The notes under the pieces are model-generated. The model did not search any database, was not told the DNA's origin, and worked only from the letters and a program-made list of their open reading frames with translations. The translations under genes were made by a program, and so were the position numbers. Positions 10,612 through 18,954 of a DNA stretch of 64,000 nt are shown here, one piece after another. How positions within the stretch are numbered: position 1 is the stretch's first letter; each line of letters starts with the position of its first letter. The stretch lies in contig NZ_CP043026.1 of NCBI RefSeq assembly GCF_008086545.1, positions 434,001 to 498,000 on the forward strand, read 5' to 3'. Source of the stretch: Spiroplasma chinense (lineage in GTDB: Bacteria; Bacillota_I; Bacilli_A; Mycoplasmatales; Mycoplasmataceae).

Positions 10612-11082
10612 ATGGAAAAAGAAATTATTTTAACTAATGAGGGACTTAATGAATTAAAAGAAGAACTTTCTAATTTAATAAATGTAATTAGACCACAAGT
10701 TATTGAAGAACTTGTTGAAGCTCGTGCTCAAGGGGACTTATCTGAAAATGCTGATTATGACGCAGCAAGAAACAGACAAGCTGAAGTTGAAGCAAGAATT
10801 AAAGAAGTAGAAGGAATGCTTTCTAAAGTTAAAATCATTGATGATGGTGGTAAAAAAAGTAGTGAAGTGAAGGTTGGTAACTCAGTAACTTTTTCAAATG
10901 CTAAAACCAAAAAAGACATGACAATCAAAATTGTTGGTGCTATTGAAGCTGACCCATTTGAAAACAAAATTTCAAATGAATCACCTTTAGCTAAAGCAAT
11001 GCTTGGACGTTCTGTTGGTGATACAATGGAAGTTAGAGAATTAAAAGAACCTTACAAAATTACTATTAAAGAGATAAAATAA
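10612..11082 (+). CDS. greA: Transcription elongation factor GreA
   Basis: GreA enters the RNA polymerase secondary channel and triggers cleavage of backtracked transcripts. The 156 residues match the family. The N-terminal coiled coil carries the acidic tip VEARAQGDLSENADYDAARNRQAEVEARIKEVEGML, where the aspartate and glutamate of DLSENADY position the catalytic metal, and the C-terminal FKBP-like domain ends LGRSVGDTMEVRELKEPYKITIKEI. GGGGA precedes the ATG by 9 bases. It has its own terminator, so it is transcribed alone or with upstream read-through. No oddities. Confidence 0.96.
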   Translation: MEKEIILTNEGLNELKEELSNLINVIRPQVIEELVEARAQGDLSENADYDAARNRQAEVEARIKEVEGMLSKVKIIDDGGKKSSEVKVGNSVTFSNAKTKKDMTIKIVGAIEADPFENKISNESPLAKAMLGRSVGDTMEVRELKEPYKITIKEIK

Positions 11083-11102
11083 GCCTATAAAGGCTTTTTT
11101 TA
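11081..11102 (+). terminator. Intrinsic terminator after greA
   Basis: AAGCCT, loop ATAA, AGGCTT, then a run of T, overlapping the stop codon. Confidence 0.8.
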
Positions 11103-11119
11103 TTGAAAGGATAAATAAT

Positions 11120-11992
11120 ATGTTTAAAATTCAAAAAACTTTTAAAGATAACTTACCAATAATTTATGTTGTAGGTACTCCAATCGGAAATATGGCAGAT
11201 TTTTCTAATAGAGCTGTTGAATGTTTAAATGACGCTGAAATAATTTATTGTGAAGACACTAGAACTAGTAATGTTTTATTAAAAAAATACAACATCTCAA
11301 AACCATTGAGATCTTTACATAAGTTTAATGAAAATGAAAAAATTGATGAACTTGAAAGTGTTTTAAAACAAAATAGAAACATTGCTTTAATTTCTGATGC
11401 AGGAGTACCGTTGATTTCAGATCCAGGAGCTAGAATATTAAATGAATTATCAAATAAAGAAGTACAATTTTCAATTTGTCCTGTTAACTGTGGACCTGCA
11501 TATATTCACGCAATGGTAATGTCTGGTTTTGAAGCAAAAGAAAATATATTTTTAGGTTTTTTAGATAAAAAACCAAATCAGTTAAAAGAAAAATTGAGTT
11601 TATATAAAAAAAGTGATGATTTAATCGTAACATTCTATGAATCAGTTCATAGAATTGTAAATACTCTTAATGTTTTAGGTTCTTTTATAGATAAAAAACA
11701 TAATATTGCAATAGTCCGTGAAATAACAAAGTTAAACGAAGAAGTGATTAAGGGAACAATTCAAGAAGTGAAAGAGTTTGTAAATTCACCTGATTTTGTT
11801 GAAAAAGGTGAGTTTGTTGTAGTTTTAGATAAAAACTACAATTTAGAAGAAAAAGAAGCAGAATTTGATGCAATTGAGGAAATTGAAGAATTAATAAGTC
11901 AAGGAACCTCAAAAAAAGAAGCAATTAAGGTAGTTGCAAAAAATAGAGGTCTTAATAAAGCTGAACTTTATAAAAAGTTTCATAAATTTTAA
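11120..11992 (+). CDS. rsmI: 16S rRNA (cytidine-1402-2'-O)-methyltransferase
   Basis: RsmI methylates the ribose of C1402 in 16S rRNA in the decoding centre, using S-adenosylmethionine. The 290 residues show the tetrapyrrole-methylase fold: YVVGTPIGNMADFSNRAVECL (residues 13-33), EIIYCEDTRTSNVLLKKY, ALISDAGVPLISDPGARIL and the family segment VREITKLNEEVIKGTIQEV. The C-terminal region has the short lysine-rich helix common in Firmicutes. AAAGGAT precedes the ATG. Its stop codon is only 7 bases before the special promoter element of the next gene. Confidence 0.95.
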   Translation: MFKIQKTFKDNLPIIYVVGTPIGNMADFSNRAVECLNDAEIIYCEDTRTSNVLLKKYNISKPLRSLHKFNENEKIDELESVLKQNRNIALISDAGVPLISDPGARILNELSNKEVQFSICPVNCGPAYIHAMVMSGFEAKENIFLGFLDKKPNQLKEKLSLYKKSDDLIVTFYESVHRIVNTLNVLGSFIDKKHNIAIVREITKLNEEVIKGTIQEVKEFVNSPDFVEKGEFVVVLDKNYNLEEKEAEFDAIEEIEELISQGTSKKEAIKVVAKNRGLNKAELYKKFHKF

Positions 11993-11999
11993 AAAAAGT

Positions 12000-12028
12000 G
12001 TACATTTTTTTCAATTTCATGACGATAG
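12000..12028 (+). promoter_or_regulatory. Shared non-housekeeping promoter element (copy 1)
   Basis: GTACAT (12000-12005), exactly 17 bases, CGATAG (12023-12028), with the wider context CATGACGATAGTTATA. The same element with the same spacing precedes recU and recA. The ribosome binding site GGAGG begins at 12036, only 7 bases after CGATAG, so a transcript starting at the usual distance would begin at the binding site itself. Confidence 0.6.
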
Positions 12029-12050
12029 TTATAATGGAGGTGAAAAAAAT

Positions 12051-12335
12051 ATGACAGAACTAACTTTAGAACAGAAACGTAAAGTTGTTGGTGGTGCTGG
12101 AATTCCAGCTGCTTTTCTAAATGCAATAGGCGGAATAGTTAAAAGTGGACTTGGTTTCATAGAAAACATGTATACAGACATTGCAACAACAGTATTTTTA
12201 TTTAAACATGCTAACGATTATGACAAGTTAGAAGTTAAAATGGGTAATAGCACGATTAAATATGACAATACCCAATCAAATAAGCTTGAGCTTGAAAATC
12301 AAGCTAAGTTACCAGAACCAGTATTTTTGGTTTAG
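12051..12335 (+). CDS. Bacteriocin-like peptide with double-glycine leader
   Basis: A 94-residue predicted precursor. The first 15 residues, MTELTLEQKRKVVGG, fit the double-glycine leader pattern: leucine at -12, threonine at -11, valine at -4 and GG at -2/-1. Cleavage after G15 would release 79 residues starting AGIPAAFLNAIGGIVKSGLGF, glycine-rich and amphipathic, followed by a polar tail. Such leaders are cut by C39-peptidase ABC exporters; none is in this window. The ATG is fixed by GGAGGTGA 8 bases upstream; the frame is open further upstream but without a binding site. It is expressed from the element it shares with recA and recU. Its role could be a bacteriocin, a signal peptide or a toxin; assignment beyond the leader is inference. 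Confidence 0.6.
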   Translation: MTELTLEQKRKVVGGAGIPAAFLNAIGGIVKSGLGFIENMYTDIATTVFLFKHANDYDKLEVKMGNSTIKYDNTQSNKLELENQAKLPEPVFLV

Positions 12336-12869
12336 ATCAAGACATTATATTCAAATAATTTAAGTTTTTATTCAAGTTTAATCTTTTATCTCAAACCCTT
12401 TCTTGTCAATGGAGATTAAATTATCTTATTAAAAAATCGCTTCAAAACAATATAACTTTTATTTTTAAAGATTTAACCCTCTTATCTCTTCTTGCTCATA
12501 CTTGGGGTTAAATCGGTTATGAACTTTACTTAAACATCAAAAAATCATTTTACACAAAAATCACTCTAAATGTATTTTAATATTTTTCCAATCTCTAATG
12601 TACACATCCTTTCTATCATAGAGATTACTTATCCTTTGCTATTAAATTAATCTATTATTTACTTAATAATTTTCCAGGTTTCCTTTCTTTTTACCTAATA
12701 AATTAAATAAGTAACTTCCAATTCTATTTCATCCAATAGATTAATGTTAATCACTTATATCAAAACTTTTCAGACGAGTTTTATTCTTATCAAATAACAA
12801 TTAGCTCTTATTTGTCAAAAATAATTAACACTTTTTTATAATATTTTAAAATTTTCATAATATTTAATG
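12336..12869. other. Long gene-poor stretch with eroded minus-strand coding remnants
   Basis: No intact gene is present. The plus strand is pyrimidine-rich, that is, the minus strand has the purine bias of coding DNA here. On the minus strand three short stretches read as protein with TGA as tryptophan: about 12812-12757 (WQIRANCYLIRIKLVWKVLI), about 12738-12664 (containing GSYLFNLLGKKKGNLENY) and 12605-12465 (46 codons from GTG, containing NRFNPKYEQEEIRGLNL). They lie in different frames or are separated by stops. I read this as a decayed gene, possibly once tied to the neighbouring peptide. Confidence 0.3.
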
Positions 12870-12880
12870 TAAAATAATTT

Positions 12881-12965
12881 AGGTTGCTAGTTTCAACCGC
12901 TCTTTTGTATGTATACAAGCAATCATTTATGATTCACATACAAGGCGAGTCCAGACTGGAGGAAA
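12881..12965 (+). promoter_or_regulatory. Ribosomal protein L21 leader RNA
   Basis: A structured leader just before rplU: GGTTG/CAACC hairpin (12882-12898), a CTTTTGTATGTATACAAG-type stem, a TTGTATGTG/CACATACAA long-range pairing and the conserved end CGAGTCCAGACTGG. This matches the L21 leader found upstream of rplU in Firmicutes, which is thought to bind L21 and give feedback control. Likely TATAAT boxes lie at 12837-12842. Confidence 0.7.
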
Positions 12966-12969
12966 AAAT

Positions 12970-13332
12970 ATGTTCGCAATTATTAAAACAGGGGGAAAAC
13001 AAATCAAAGTTCAACCTGGGGACGAAATTTACATTGAAAAAGTATCAGTAGAAGAAGGTAAAACAATCACTTTTAGTGAAGTTTTAGCAACAGATAAAGA
13101 AATAGGTGCACCATTAGTAAAAGGTGCAACTGTTACTGGAACTGTAGTAAAACAAGGAAAAGAAAAAAAACTAAGAGTTGTTAGATACCATCCAAAGAAA
13201 AACGTAAACAAAGTTTACGGTCACAGACAACCTTTTACAAAAGTAAAAATCGATGCAATTTCAGCTAAAGCTGCAGCTCCTAAAGCTGCTGCTCCAAAAA
13301 CAGAAGCTGAAACTCCAAAAACAGAAGGTTAG
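12970..13332 (+). CDS. rplU: 50S ribosomal protein L21
   Basis: L21 (120 residues) binds 23S rRNA near the base of the large subunit. The family segments MFAIIKTGGKQIKVQPGDEIYIEK, GTVVKQGKEKKLRVVRYHPKKNVNK and YGHRQPFTKVKIDAI are complete. The last 20 or so residues are a low-complexity alanine, lysine, proline tail (KAAAPKAAAPK...) beyond the normal end of L21; a similar tail is on S2 in this window. It heads the usual rplU-prp-rpmA operon, 3 bases before prp, under the leader RNA. GGAGG precedes the ATG. Confidence 0.96.
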   Translation: MFAIIKTGGKQIKVQPGDEIYIEKVSVEEGKTITFSEVLATDKEIGAPLVKGATVTGTVVKQGKEKKLRVVRYHPKKNVNKVYGHRQPFTKVKIDAISAKAAAPKAAAPKTEAETPKTEG

Positions 13333-13335
13333 TTT

Positions 13336-13647
13336 ATGGTAAAAGCTAAAATCAAATATAATGATGATAGCATTATGAAAATTGAAGTATCAGGTCATGC
13401 TAACGCAGGAGATTATGGAAATGATCTTGTTTGCGCAGGAATAACAGCCATTGTTAGTGGAGCTTTGAATGGTCTAGACCAGATGCACAATAAAGATGTT
13501 GATTTAAATGTTGATGATAATGTAATAACAATTATTGTTAAAAATGACTCAATTGAGTTGCAAAAAATATTACAATTCTTGTTATTTCAATTAGAAACAA
13601 TTGAATTTCAATATCAAAAGAATTTTAAAATAGAGGAGGTGTTCTAA
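13336..13647 (+). CDS. prp: Ribosomal-processing cysteine protease Prp
   Basis: Prp removes an N-terminal extension from ribosomal protein L27 before assembly. The 103 residues show the catalytic pair in [11 protein letters not shown] (His21) and [18 protein letters not shown] (Cys33). It sits between rplU and rpmA, as in Firmicutes, and the adjacent L27 has the matching cleavage site. The ATG is 3 bases after the rplU stop with no good binding site of its own, so it is probably coupled to rplU translation. Confidence 0.93.
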   Translation: MVKAKIKYNDDSIMKIEVSGHANAGDYGNDLVCAGITAIVSGALNGLDQMHNKDVDLNVDDNVITIIVKNDSIELQKILQFLLFQLETIEFQYQKNFKIEEVF

Positions 13648-13648
13648 A

Positions 13649-13939
13649 ATGCGTTTCTTATTAGGACTACAATATTTCGCTTCTAAAAAAGGAGTAGGAT
13701 CAACAAAAAACGGTAGAGATTCAGAATCAAAACGTTTAGGTGCTAAAAAAGCTGATGGGCAATTTGCAAATGCAGGTTCAATTATCTTTAGACAAAGGGG
13801 TACTAAAATTCACCCAGGTGTTAATGTAGGACGTGGTGGAGATGATACTCTATTCGCGTTAGTCTCAGGAATTGTTAAATACCAAAGATTTGGTAAAAAC
13901 AGAACTAGAGCAGTTGTTATACCACAAGAAGCAAAATAA
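13649..13939 (+). CDS. rpmA: 50S ribosomal protein L27 (with Prp-cleaved extension)
   Basis: L27 (96 residues) reaches the peptidyl-transferase centre with its N-terminus. The first ten residues, [10 protein letters not shown], are the extension removed by Prp; the mature protein then begins [28 protein letters not shown], the standard L27 start. The rest ([29 protein letters not shown]) is canonical. The GAGGAGG binding site lies at the end of prp and the start is one base after its stop. A terminator follows, ending the rplU-prp-rpmA operon. Confidence 0.96.
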   Translation: MRFLLGLQYFASKKGVGSTKNGRDSESKRLGAKKADGQFANAGSIIFRQRGTKIHPGVNVGRGGDDTLFALVSGIVKYQRFGKNRTRAVVIPQEAK

Positions 13940-13945
13940 TTATAT

Positions 13946-13970
13946 GAGCTCCCGTATGGGAGCTTTTTTA
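13946..13970 (+). terminator. Intrinsic terminator after rpmA
   Basis: GAGCTCCC, loop GTAT, GGGAGCT, then TTTTTT. Confidence 0.88.
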
Positions 13971-13989
13971 TTTAGATCGGGAGAAAAAT

Positions 13990-14859
13990 ATGGATTTATT
14001 AACAATCGTTATAATTGCAGGAACAATAGCTATTATTTTGCTTATCTTTTTAATGACTTTTGCCACAATTATGGTTCAAAGGAACCAAAATTATGCAAGA
14101 GTAAGAGCAAAGATTAGAGCATTTAGAAAGATTTTTGTTTCTAAATTAGATAAAATAATTAAAATTAATGGGCAAAATTACGCAGAAACATTTAATATTT
14201 TTCCTTTCATGAGTAACTTTTCAGAGACATATAAACACTTTAAATCAAAAGGACTAGTTTCTTTTTTGAAGAGAGTTGAATATAGTTTTTTAAAGGAATA
14301 TAAAATTGTAGAAGAACAATTTTTTGACTTCAATTACGAAGTTTCAAAAGAACTTGGTCTTTTTAATACAAATATCGTTAAGAATTATAATAAATTTGTA
14401 AGTAGAGTTTTTGAATCTTATAGAAGAACTTTTATAAGTGAAGTTATTCCGCTTATAATTGCAAAATATGAAAAAAAATCATATGGAATTGTTCAATATG
14501 AAATGGCAGATTCTTTTATTGATAAAGAATACAATATATTTATTGAAAATTTAGATATTATTTTAAATGCAACTCTTCATGCAGTTGCAACTCAAACTGA
14601 TGATTGAGAAACAGACTTTGACTTTAGAAATTACAAAAAAGTTGATTTCAAAGAGAGTTTGAAACCATTGAGAAATGATCTTCTTGAAGCATACAAAATC
14701 TTGGGGGTTACTCCAAGTGACAGTGATGCTTCAATTAAAAGAAATTACAGAAGACTTTCAAAACAATATCACCCAGACAGAGAAGGTACTGGAAGTGAAA
14801 TTGCATTTATGAAAGTTGTTGAAGCATTTAATATGGTTAGAAAATATCGAGATATGTAG
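13990..14859 (+). CDS. Membrane-anchored J-domain protein
   Basis: A 289-residue protein with one N-terminal membrane helix (about residues 3-28), a 200-residue unknown middle part, and a C-terminal J domain (about 225-289) with the HPD motif at 261-263 (LSKQYHPDREGTGSE). J domains stimulate Hsp70 ATPase, so this protein probably recruits DnaK to the membrane. It lacks the glycine-rich and zinc-finger parts of DnaJ, so it is not the housekeeping DnaJ. One TGA tryptophan codon (about residue 206) precedes the J domain. GGGAG lies 7 bases before the ATG. A short perfect hairpin covers its stop codon. Confidence 0.82.
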
Positions 14860-14873
14860 AAACTTTGTTTCTA
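14857..14873 (+). other. Intercistronic hairpin over a stop codon
   Basis: TAGAAAC, TTT, GTTTCTA: the J-domain gene's stop codon forms the base of a 7-bp hairpin that ends one base before the AGAGGAG binding site of the dipeptidase gene. With no T run it is not a terminator; an RNA processing or translation-coupling role is possible. Confidence 0.35.
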
Positions 14874-14888
14874 GAGGAGAATTAAACT

Positions 14889-16238
14889 ATGAAAGTAGAA
14901 AAAAAAGACTTATTGGAAAACTACTTCCCTCAAGCATTAGAACACACAAAAAAAGTTATAGCTATGCCTTCTTATAGAAGAGATATAACTAAAGGAAGTC
15001 CTTTACCCCAAGAAACTGTTGAAGTTTTAAATTATTGTGTAAAACTTTGCAAGGAATGAGGATTTACAACTTATATAGATTCAAAAAACAGATATGCATA
15101 TGCAGATTATGGAAATGGTGACAAATTATTTGGAATCATTTGTCACTTAGATGTAGTTCCGCCAGGAAACTTAAGTGAATGAAATAATCCACCTTTTGAA
15201 CCAATAGTAAAAGAAGGTAAATTATTTGGAAGAGGAGCATTTGATGACAAAGGTCCTACAATGATGAACTTATTTGCTTTTAAATATTTAATTGATAATG
15301 GATTTTCACCAGATTACACAGTTAGATTTATTTTTGGTACTAGTGAAGAAACTACATGAGAATGTATGGAAGCTTATGTTGAAAATGAAAGACTTTGTGA
15401 TTTAGGTTACGTTCCTGATGGTCATTTTCCTGTAGTTTATGCTGAAAAATGAATTAGTGATGTAGATTTAATAGGACAATTTGATTGTGACTTTGAAATT
15501 GAAGGTGGATTTGTTTACAATGCAGTAAACGATCTTGTTTCATATAAAGGAAACAAGATCGAAGAAATCTCAAAGATTTTATCAGAAAACAATATTTCAA
15601 CTTATCTTGAAGAAGACAAATTAATGGTAAAAGGAATTGCAGCTCATGGTAGTTTACCTCAAAAAGGTGTTTGTGCTGCAAGTTGATTGCTGTTTGCAAT
15701 GGATAAAGTGGGAATAAAACACCCAATAGTTCAATTTGTTGCAAACTATGCACACAATAACTTTGATATGAAAGAAGTTTTTGGGGATTTAACTGATGAA
15801 ACAGGTTCTTTAACTGCAAATAATGGGATAGTTAAAATCACAAATGGTGATTTTAGATATACATTTAACTTTAGAATTCCTTGTACAAGAAATCCTCACG
15901 TTGATGTAAACGAAACACTTGAAAAATTTGTAAAAGAATTTGGTATTCAAGTTGTTGTTAAATCAATTGAAGACAAAGTTTATTTCCCAAAAGATGGAGA
16001 AACAGTTACAAAAATTATGGACGTTTATAAAGAAGTTACTGGGGATTTAAAAGCAGAACCAATTGCTATTGGTGGGGGAACATTTGCTAAATCAATGCCA
16101 AATATGATTGCTTTTGGAGCTGAATTTGACATGAACGATTCTACAATGCACGCATACAATGAATATGTAAAAATTGAAGATTTAGAAAAAATGATTGAAA
16201 TCTATGCAAAATCAATTGTAAAACTAACAAAAATTTAA
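14889..16238 (+). CDS. pepV: M20 family dipeptidase (PepV-like)
   Basis: A cytoplasmic zinc metallopeptidase of 449 residues that would cut dipeptides taken up from the host. Metal and catalytic motifs are visible: CHLDVVPPG (His86, Asp88), GRGAFDDKGP (bridging Asp near 119), GTSEETTWECM (Glu153, Glu154) and the C-terminal NDSTMHAYNEY with its histidine ligand. The lid domain between about 185 and 330 includes GIAAHGSLPQKG. Length and order fit PepV/Sapep. Several tryptophans, for example in EWGF and SEWNNPP, are TGA. A strong AGAGGAG precedes the ATG at 8 bases. It is followed by its own terminator. Confidence 0.92.
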
Positions 16239-16239
16239 T

Positions 16240-16274
16240 AATTAAAAATCCAATTTAATTGGATTTTTAATTTA
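16240..16274 (+). terminator. Intrinsic terminator after pepV
   Basis: AATTAAAAATCCAATT and its complement, ending in a T-rich arm. It separates pepV from the rpsB leader. Confidence 0.8.
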
Positions 16275-16278
16275 CCTA

Positions 16279-16410
16279 TCAGTATGTATTGTAATACTGG
16301 GTAAAAATCTTTATACTAATTATGTTGTATATAACTTTTAAAGGGTATGCAATCACATTTAGGAATTCAATTACCCAGTGCCAAGTCACTTTAATCACTT
16401 GGTGGTAATT
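16279..16410 (+). promoter_or_regulatory. Structured leader of rpsB with alternative pairings
   Basis: About 190 untranslated bases precede rpsB. A hairpin CAGTAT/ATACTG (16280-16285 with 16294-16299) overlaps the segment ACTGGGTAA (16296-16304). That segment is perfectly complementary over nine bases to TTACCCAGT (16371-16379). The latter also forms the foot of a second hairpin with GGTAA (16404-16408), enclosing CCAAGT/ACTTGG (16381-16386 with 16397-16402). The pairings cannot all form at once, as expected of a switching leader, perhaps feedback by S2. Confidence 0.5.
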
Positions 16411-16463
16411 GTTCGAACTATTTGGAAGACTAACAAATTAATTTAAGAAAGAGGACATTAAAA

Positions 16464-17300
16464 ATGGCAAAAGATCTAACAAGAGAACAGCTATGAGATG
16501 CTGGAGCTCAATTTGGACACCAAACTAAACGTTGAAATCCAAAAATGAAACCATATATTTATGGAGCAAAAAACAAAAATCACATCATTGATTTACAACA
16601 AACAATTTGAAGATTAGAAGATGTAAAAAAATTTGTTACATTTATCGGACAAAAAAAAGAAAAAATAATTTTTGTTGGAACTAAAAAATCAGCAAAATAC
16701 GCAGTTAAAGAAGCAGCACAAAGAAGTGGAAACTTCTTTGTAAACTCAAGATGATTGGGTGGAACTTTAACAAACATGAAAACTATTTCATTAAGAATTA
16801 AAACTTTATGAGATATTGAAAATGAAGAAAAAACAGGAAAAATTAACCTAAGACCTAAAAAAGAACAAATCTTAATTAAAAAAGAAAAAGCTAAATTAGA
16901 AAAAACTTTAGGTGGAATTAAACAAATGCATAAACTACCAGCAGCAATGTTCGTAGTAGATCCAAAAACTGACGAAATCGCAGTTAAAGAAGCTAGAAAA
17001 TTAAGAATTCCAGTTATTGCAATTTGTGATACAAACGTAGACCCAGATATGGTAGATTACGTAATTCCTGCAAACGATGATATTCAAGAATCAGTAAACA
17101 TAATTACTAACTACATTGCAGAAGTTTATGCTGATGCAGCAGGAATCAAAATGCAACCAACAAACTTAAGATTTGTTGCACAAAAAAAAGAAGACAGACC
17201 AAACAATAACTACAACAACAGAAACAGAGATAACGCTTCAAACAACTCAGAACATGCAGCTCCAAAAAAAGCAGCAGAACCTGTAGCAGAAGCTAAATAA
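16464..17300 (+). CDS. rpsB: 30S ribosomal protein S2
   Basis: S2 (278 residues) sits on the back of the small subunit and helps hold S1-like factors. Complete family motifs: [66 protein letters not shown] and [21 protein letters not shown]. Several tryptophans are TGA. The last 35 residues or so are an unusual low-complexity tail, asparagine-rich ([15 protein letters not shown]) then alanine, lysine, proline ([15 protein letters not shown]), echoing the L21 tail. GAGGACATTAAAA precedes the ATG. tsf follows after 13 bases, the normal pairing. Confidence 0.96.
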
Positions 17301-17313
17301 TAGGAGAAGAAAA

Positions 17314-18186
17314 ATGGCAGTTACAGCACAATTAATTAAAGAATTAAGAGAAATGACATCAGCTGGTATGATGGATTGTAAAAAAGCTCTTGAAGCAACT
17401 GATGGAAACATTGAAGAAGCAGTTGTTTGATTAAGAGAAAATGGTCTATCAAAAGCAGCTAAAAAAGCCGATAGAGTTGCAGCAGAAGGTGTTTCTTTTG
17501 CAAAATCTAACGGAAAAAGAGGGATTGTATTTGAAGTTAACTCTGAAACAGACTTTGTTTCAAAAAACGAAAAATTCATGAACTTAATCCAACAAATTGG
17601 AGATGCATTATTAAACTCAACAGTTTCAACTTTAGAAGAAGCATTAGAAGTTAAATTAGCATCAGGAGAAACTGTTAAAGAAGCTTGTATTACAGCAACA
17701 GCAACAATTGGAGAAAAAATTGAATTAAGAAGAATTGCTGCAGTTGAGGGTGATACAATTGCAGTATACAACCATGCAAATAGCAGAATCTCAGTTTTAC
17801 TTCAATTTGAAGGTGAAATTGCACAAGAAGATGCTTACAATGTTTGTATGCATGTTGCTGCAATGGCACCAAAATACCTTTCAAAAGATGATGTACCACA
17901 AGAATTTAAAGATGCTGAAATGCACATCATTAAAGAAACAACAGATCTTACAGGGAAACCTGAAAACATTGCTGAAGGAATTTTAAAAGGTAAATTAAGC
18001 AAAAAACTTGCTGAAGTTACTTTATTAGAACAAGGATTTGTTATGGATGAAAAACAATCAGTTGGTAAATTCGTTGAATCTAAAAAATCAGTATTAAAAC
18101 AAATGTTTAGATTTGAAGTTGGAGAAGGTATTGAAAAAGTTGAAACAGACTTTGCTGCTGAAGTTGCAGCGCAATTGAAAGGATAA
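17314..18186 (+). CDS. tsf: Elongation factor Ts
   Basis: EF-Ts (290 residues) is the guanine-nucleotide exchange factor of EF-Tu. The N-terminal UBA-like domain reads [33 protein letters not shown], followed by the EF-Tu-contacting [10 protein letters not shown] segment and the core domain with [16 protein letters not shown]. One TGA tryptophan (in VVWLRENG) lies near residue 39. TAGGAGA lies 8 bases before the ATG. The stop codon shares a base with the start of the next gene (TAATG), implying translational coupling to an unknown membrane protein. Confidence 0.96.
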
Positions 18187-18899
18187 TGAGTAAAATGTTT
18201 TTAGCCGGAAAACACGATGTAAATTGAAACGGGAATGCACTTAGTGCAAGTAACTTTTTAATTTTGTTAATAGTATCATTACTTGCAGTTGTTTTACCTC
18301 TTGCAGTATTTGTTAAATACTGTATTAATATTAAAAGAAGTGAAAACAAAAAAGTAATTAATAAACTATTTGTAGTATTTTTAATATCAACATCTGTAGC
18401 AAGTTTAGCTACTTGTATAGTTGGATGAATTTTCTTCTATGGAAAATCATTTAGCGCAGAAATGGATCCAGATTTAGCTTGAGAAATGACTTTATCAATG
18501 ATAGTTGTAACATATGCTTTATGTTGCGTATGATACATGATATTGTTATTCATTCCTCAAAAAATTTGAATTGAATTAAAAGAAGAGGGAATTGGATTCC
18601 CTGGTATGGATATCAAAGCAGAAAAAATCATTAATATTATTAATGATGAAGAAAGTAAGAAATTATATATTAATTACTTAGAGGGAAAGAGAAAACTTAA
18701 AAAAATCTCTATCCCAAGATCAACTGTATTAGGACAATTTCTTTTAGAAAACAGTTCAATTGTTGGAGTAACTATTGAAGTAAAAGATCAATTAGAATTC
18801 TTCAAAGATAAAACAAAAGAATTGAAATTAGAATACTTAACAGAAAATGAAGCTAAAAGAGTTGCTAAATCTAGTGACGACGAATCAAAAGAGGCTTAA
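18186..18899 (+). CDS. Membrane protein of unknown function, coupled to tsf
   Basis: A 237-residue protein with three hydrophobic segments (about residues 22-45, 60-85 and 100-122), with tryptophans as TGA, followed by a charged cytoplasmic half of about 110 residues (KIWIELKEEGIGFPG...). That half includes a basic segment GKRKLKKISIPRSTVLG and ends in an acidic, serine-rich tail. The start ATG overlaps the tsf stop (TAATG). A second ATG four codons in is possible, but the first fits coupling. I do not recognise a family; it looks like a lineage-specific inner-membrane protein. A terminator follows. Confidence 0.65.
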
Positions 18900-18904
18900 T
18901 ATTA

Positions 18905-18930
18905 AAATGCACATTGGTGCATTTTTTTAT
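18905..18930 (+). terminator. Intrinsic terminator
   Basis: AAATGCAC, loop ATTG, GTGCATTT, then T run, shortly after the stop codon; closes the rpsB-tsf operon. Confidence 0.85.
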
Positions 18931-18954
18931 TTAAACTGTTATACAATAAGAGTG

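Noticed and set aside
12030-12035. TATAAT as a housekeeping -10 box for the double-glycine peptide gene
   Set aside because: It would start transcription inside or after the ribosome binding site, and the recA and recU copies have TATAGT and TAATAG there, so it is not the conserved box.
12465-12601. A 46-codon minus-strand reading frame from GTG (12605) as a real small gene
   Set aside because: Its ribosome binding site is weak, it lies amid other broken fragments, and no family is recognisable; better read as part of a decayed gene.
17247-18349. Long minus-strand open frames within rpsB and tsf
   Set aside because: They are compositional shadows of strongly coding plus-strand genes, with no binding sites and no recognisable protein.
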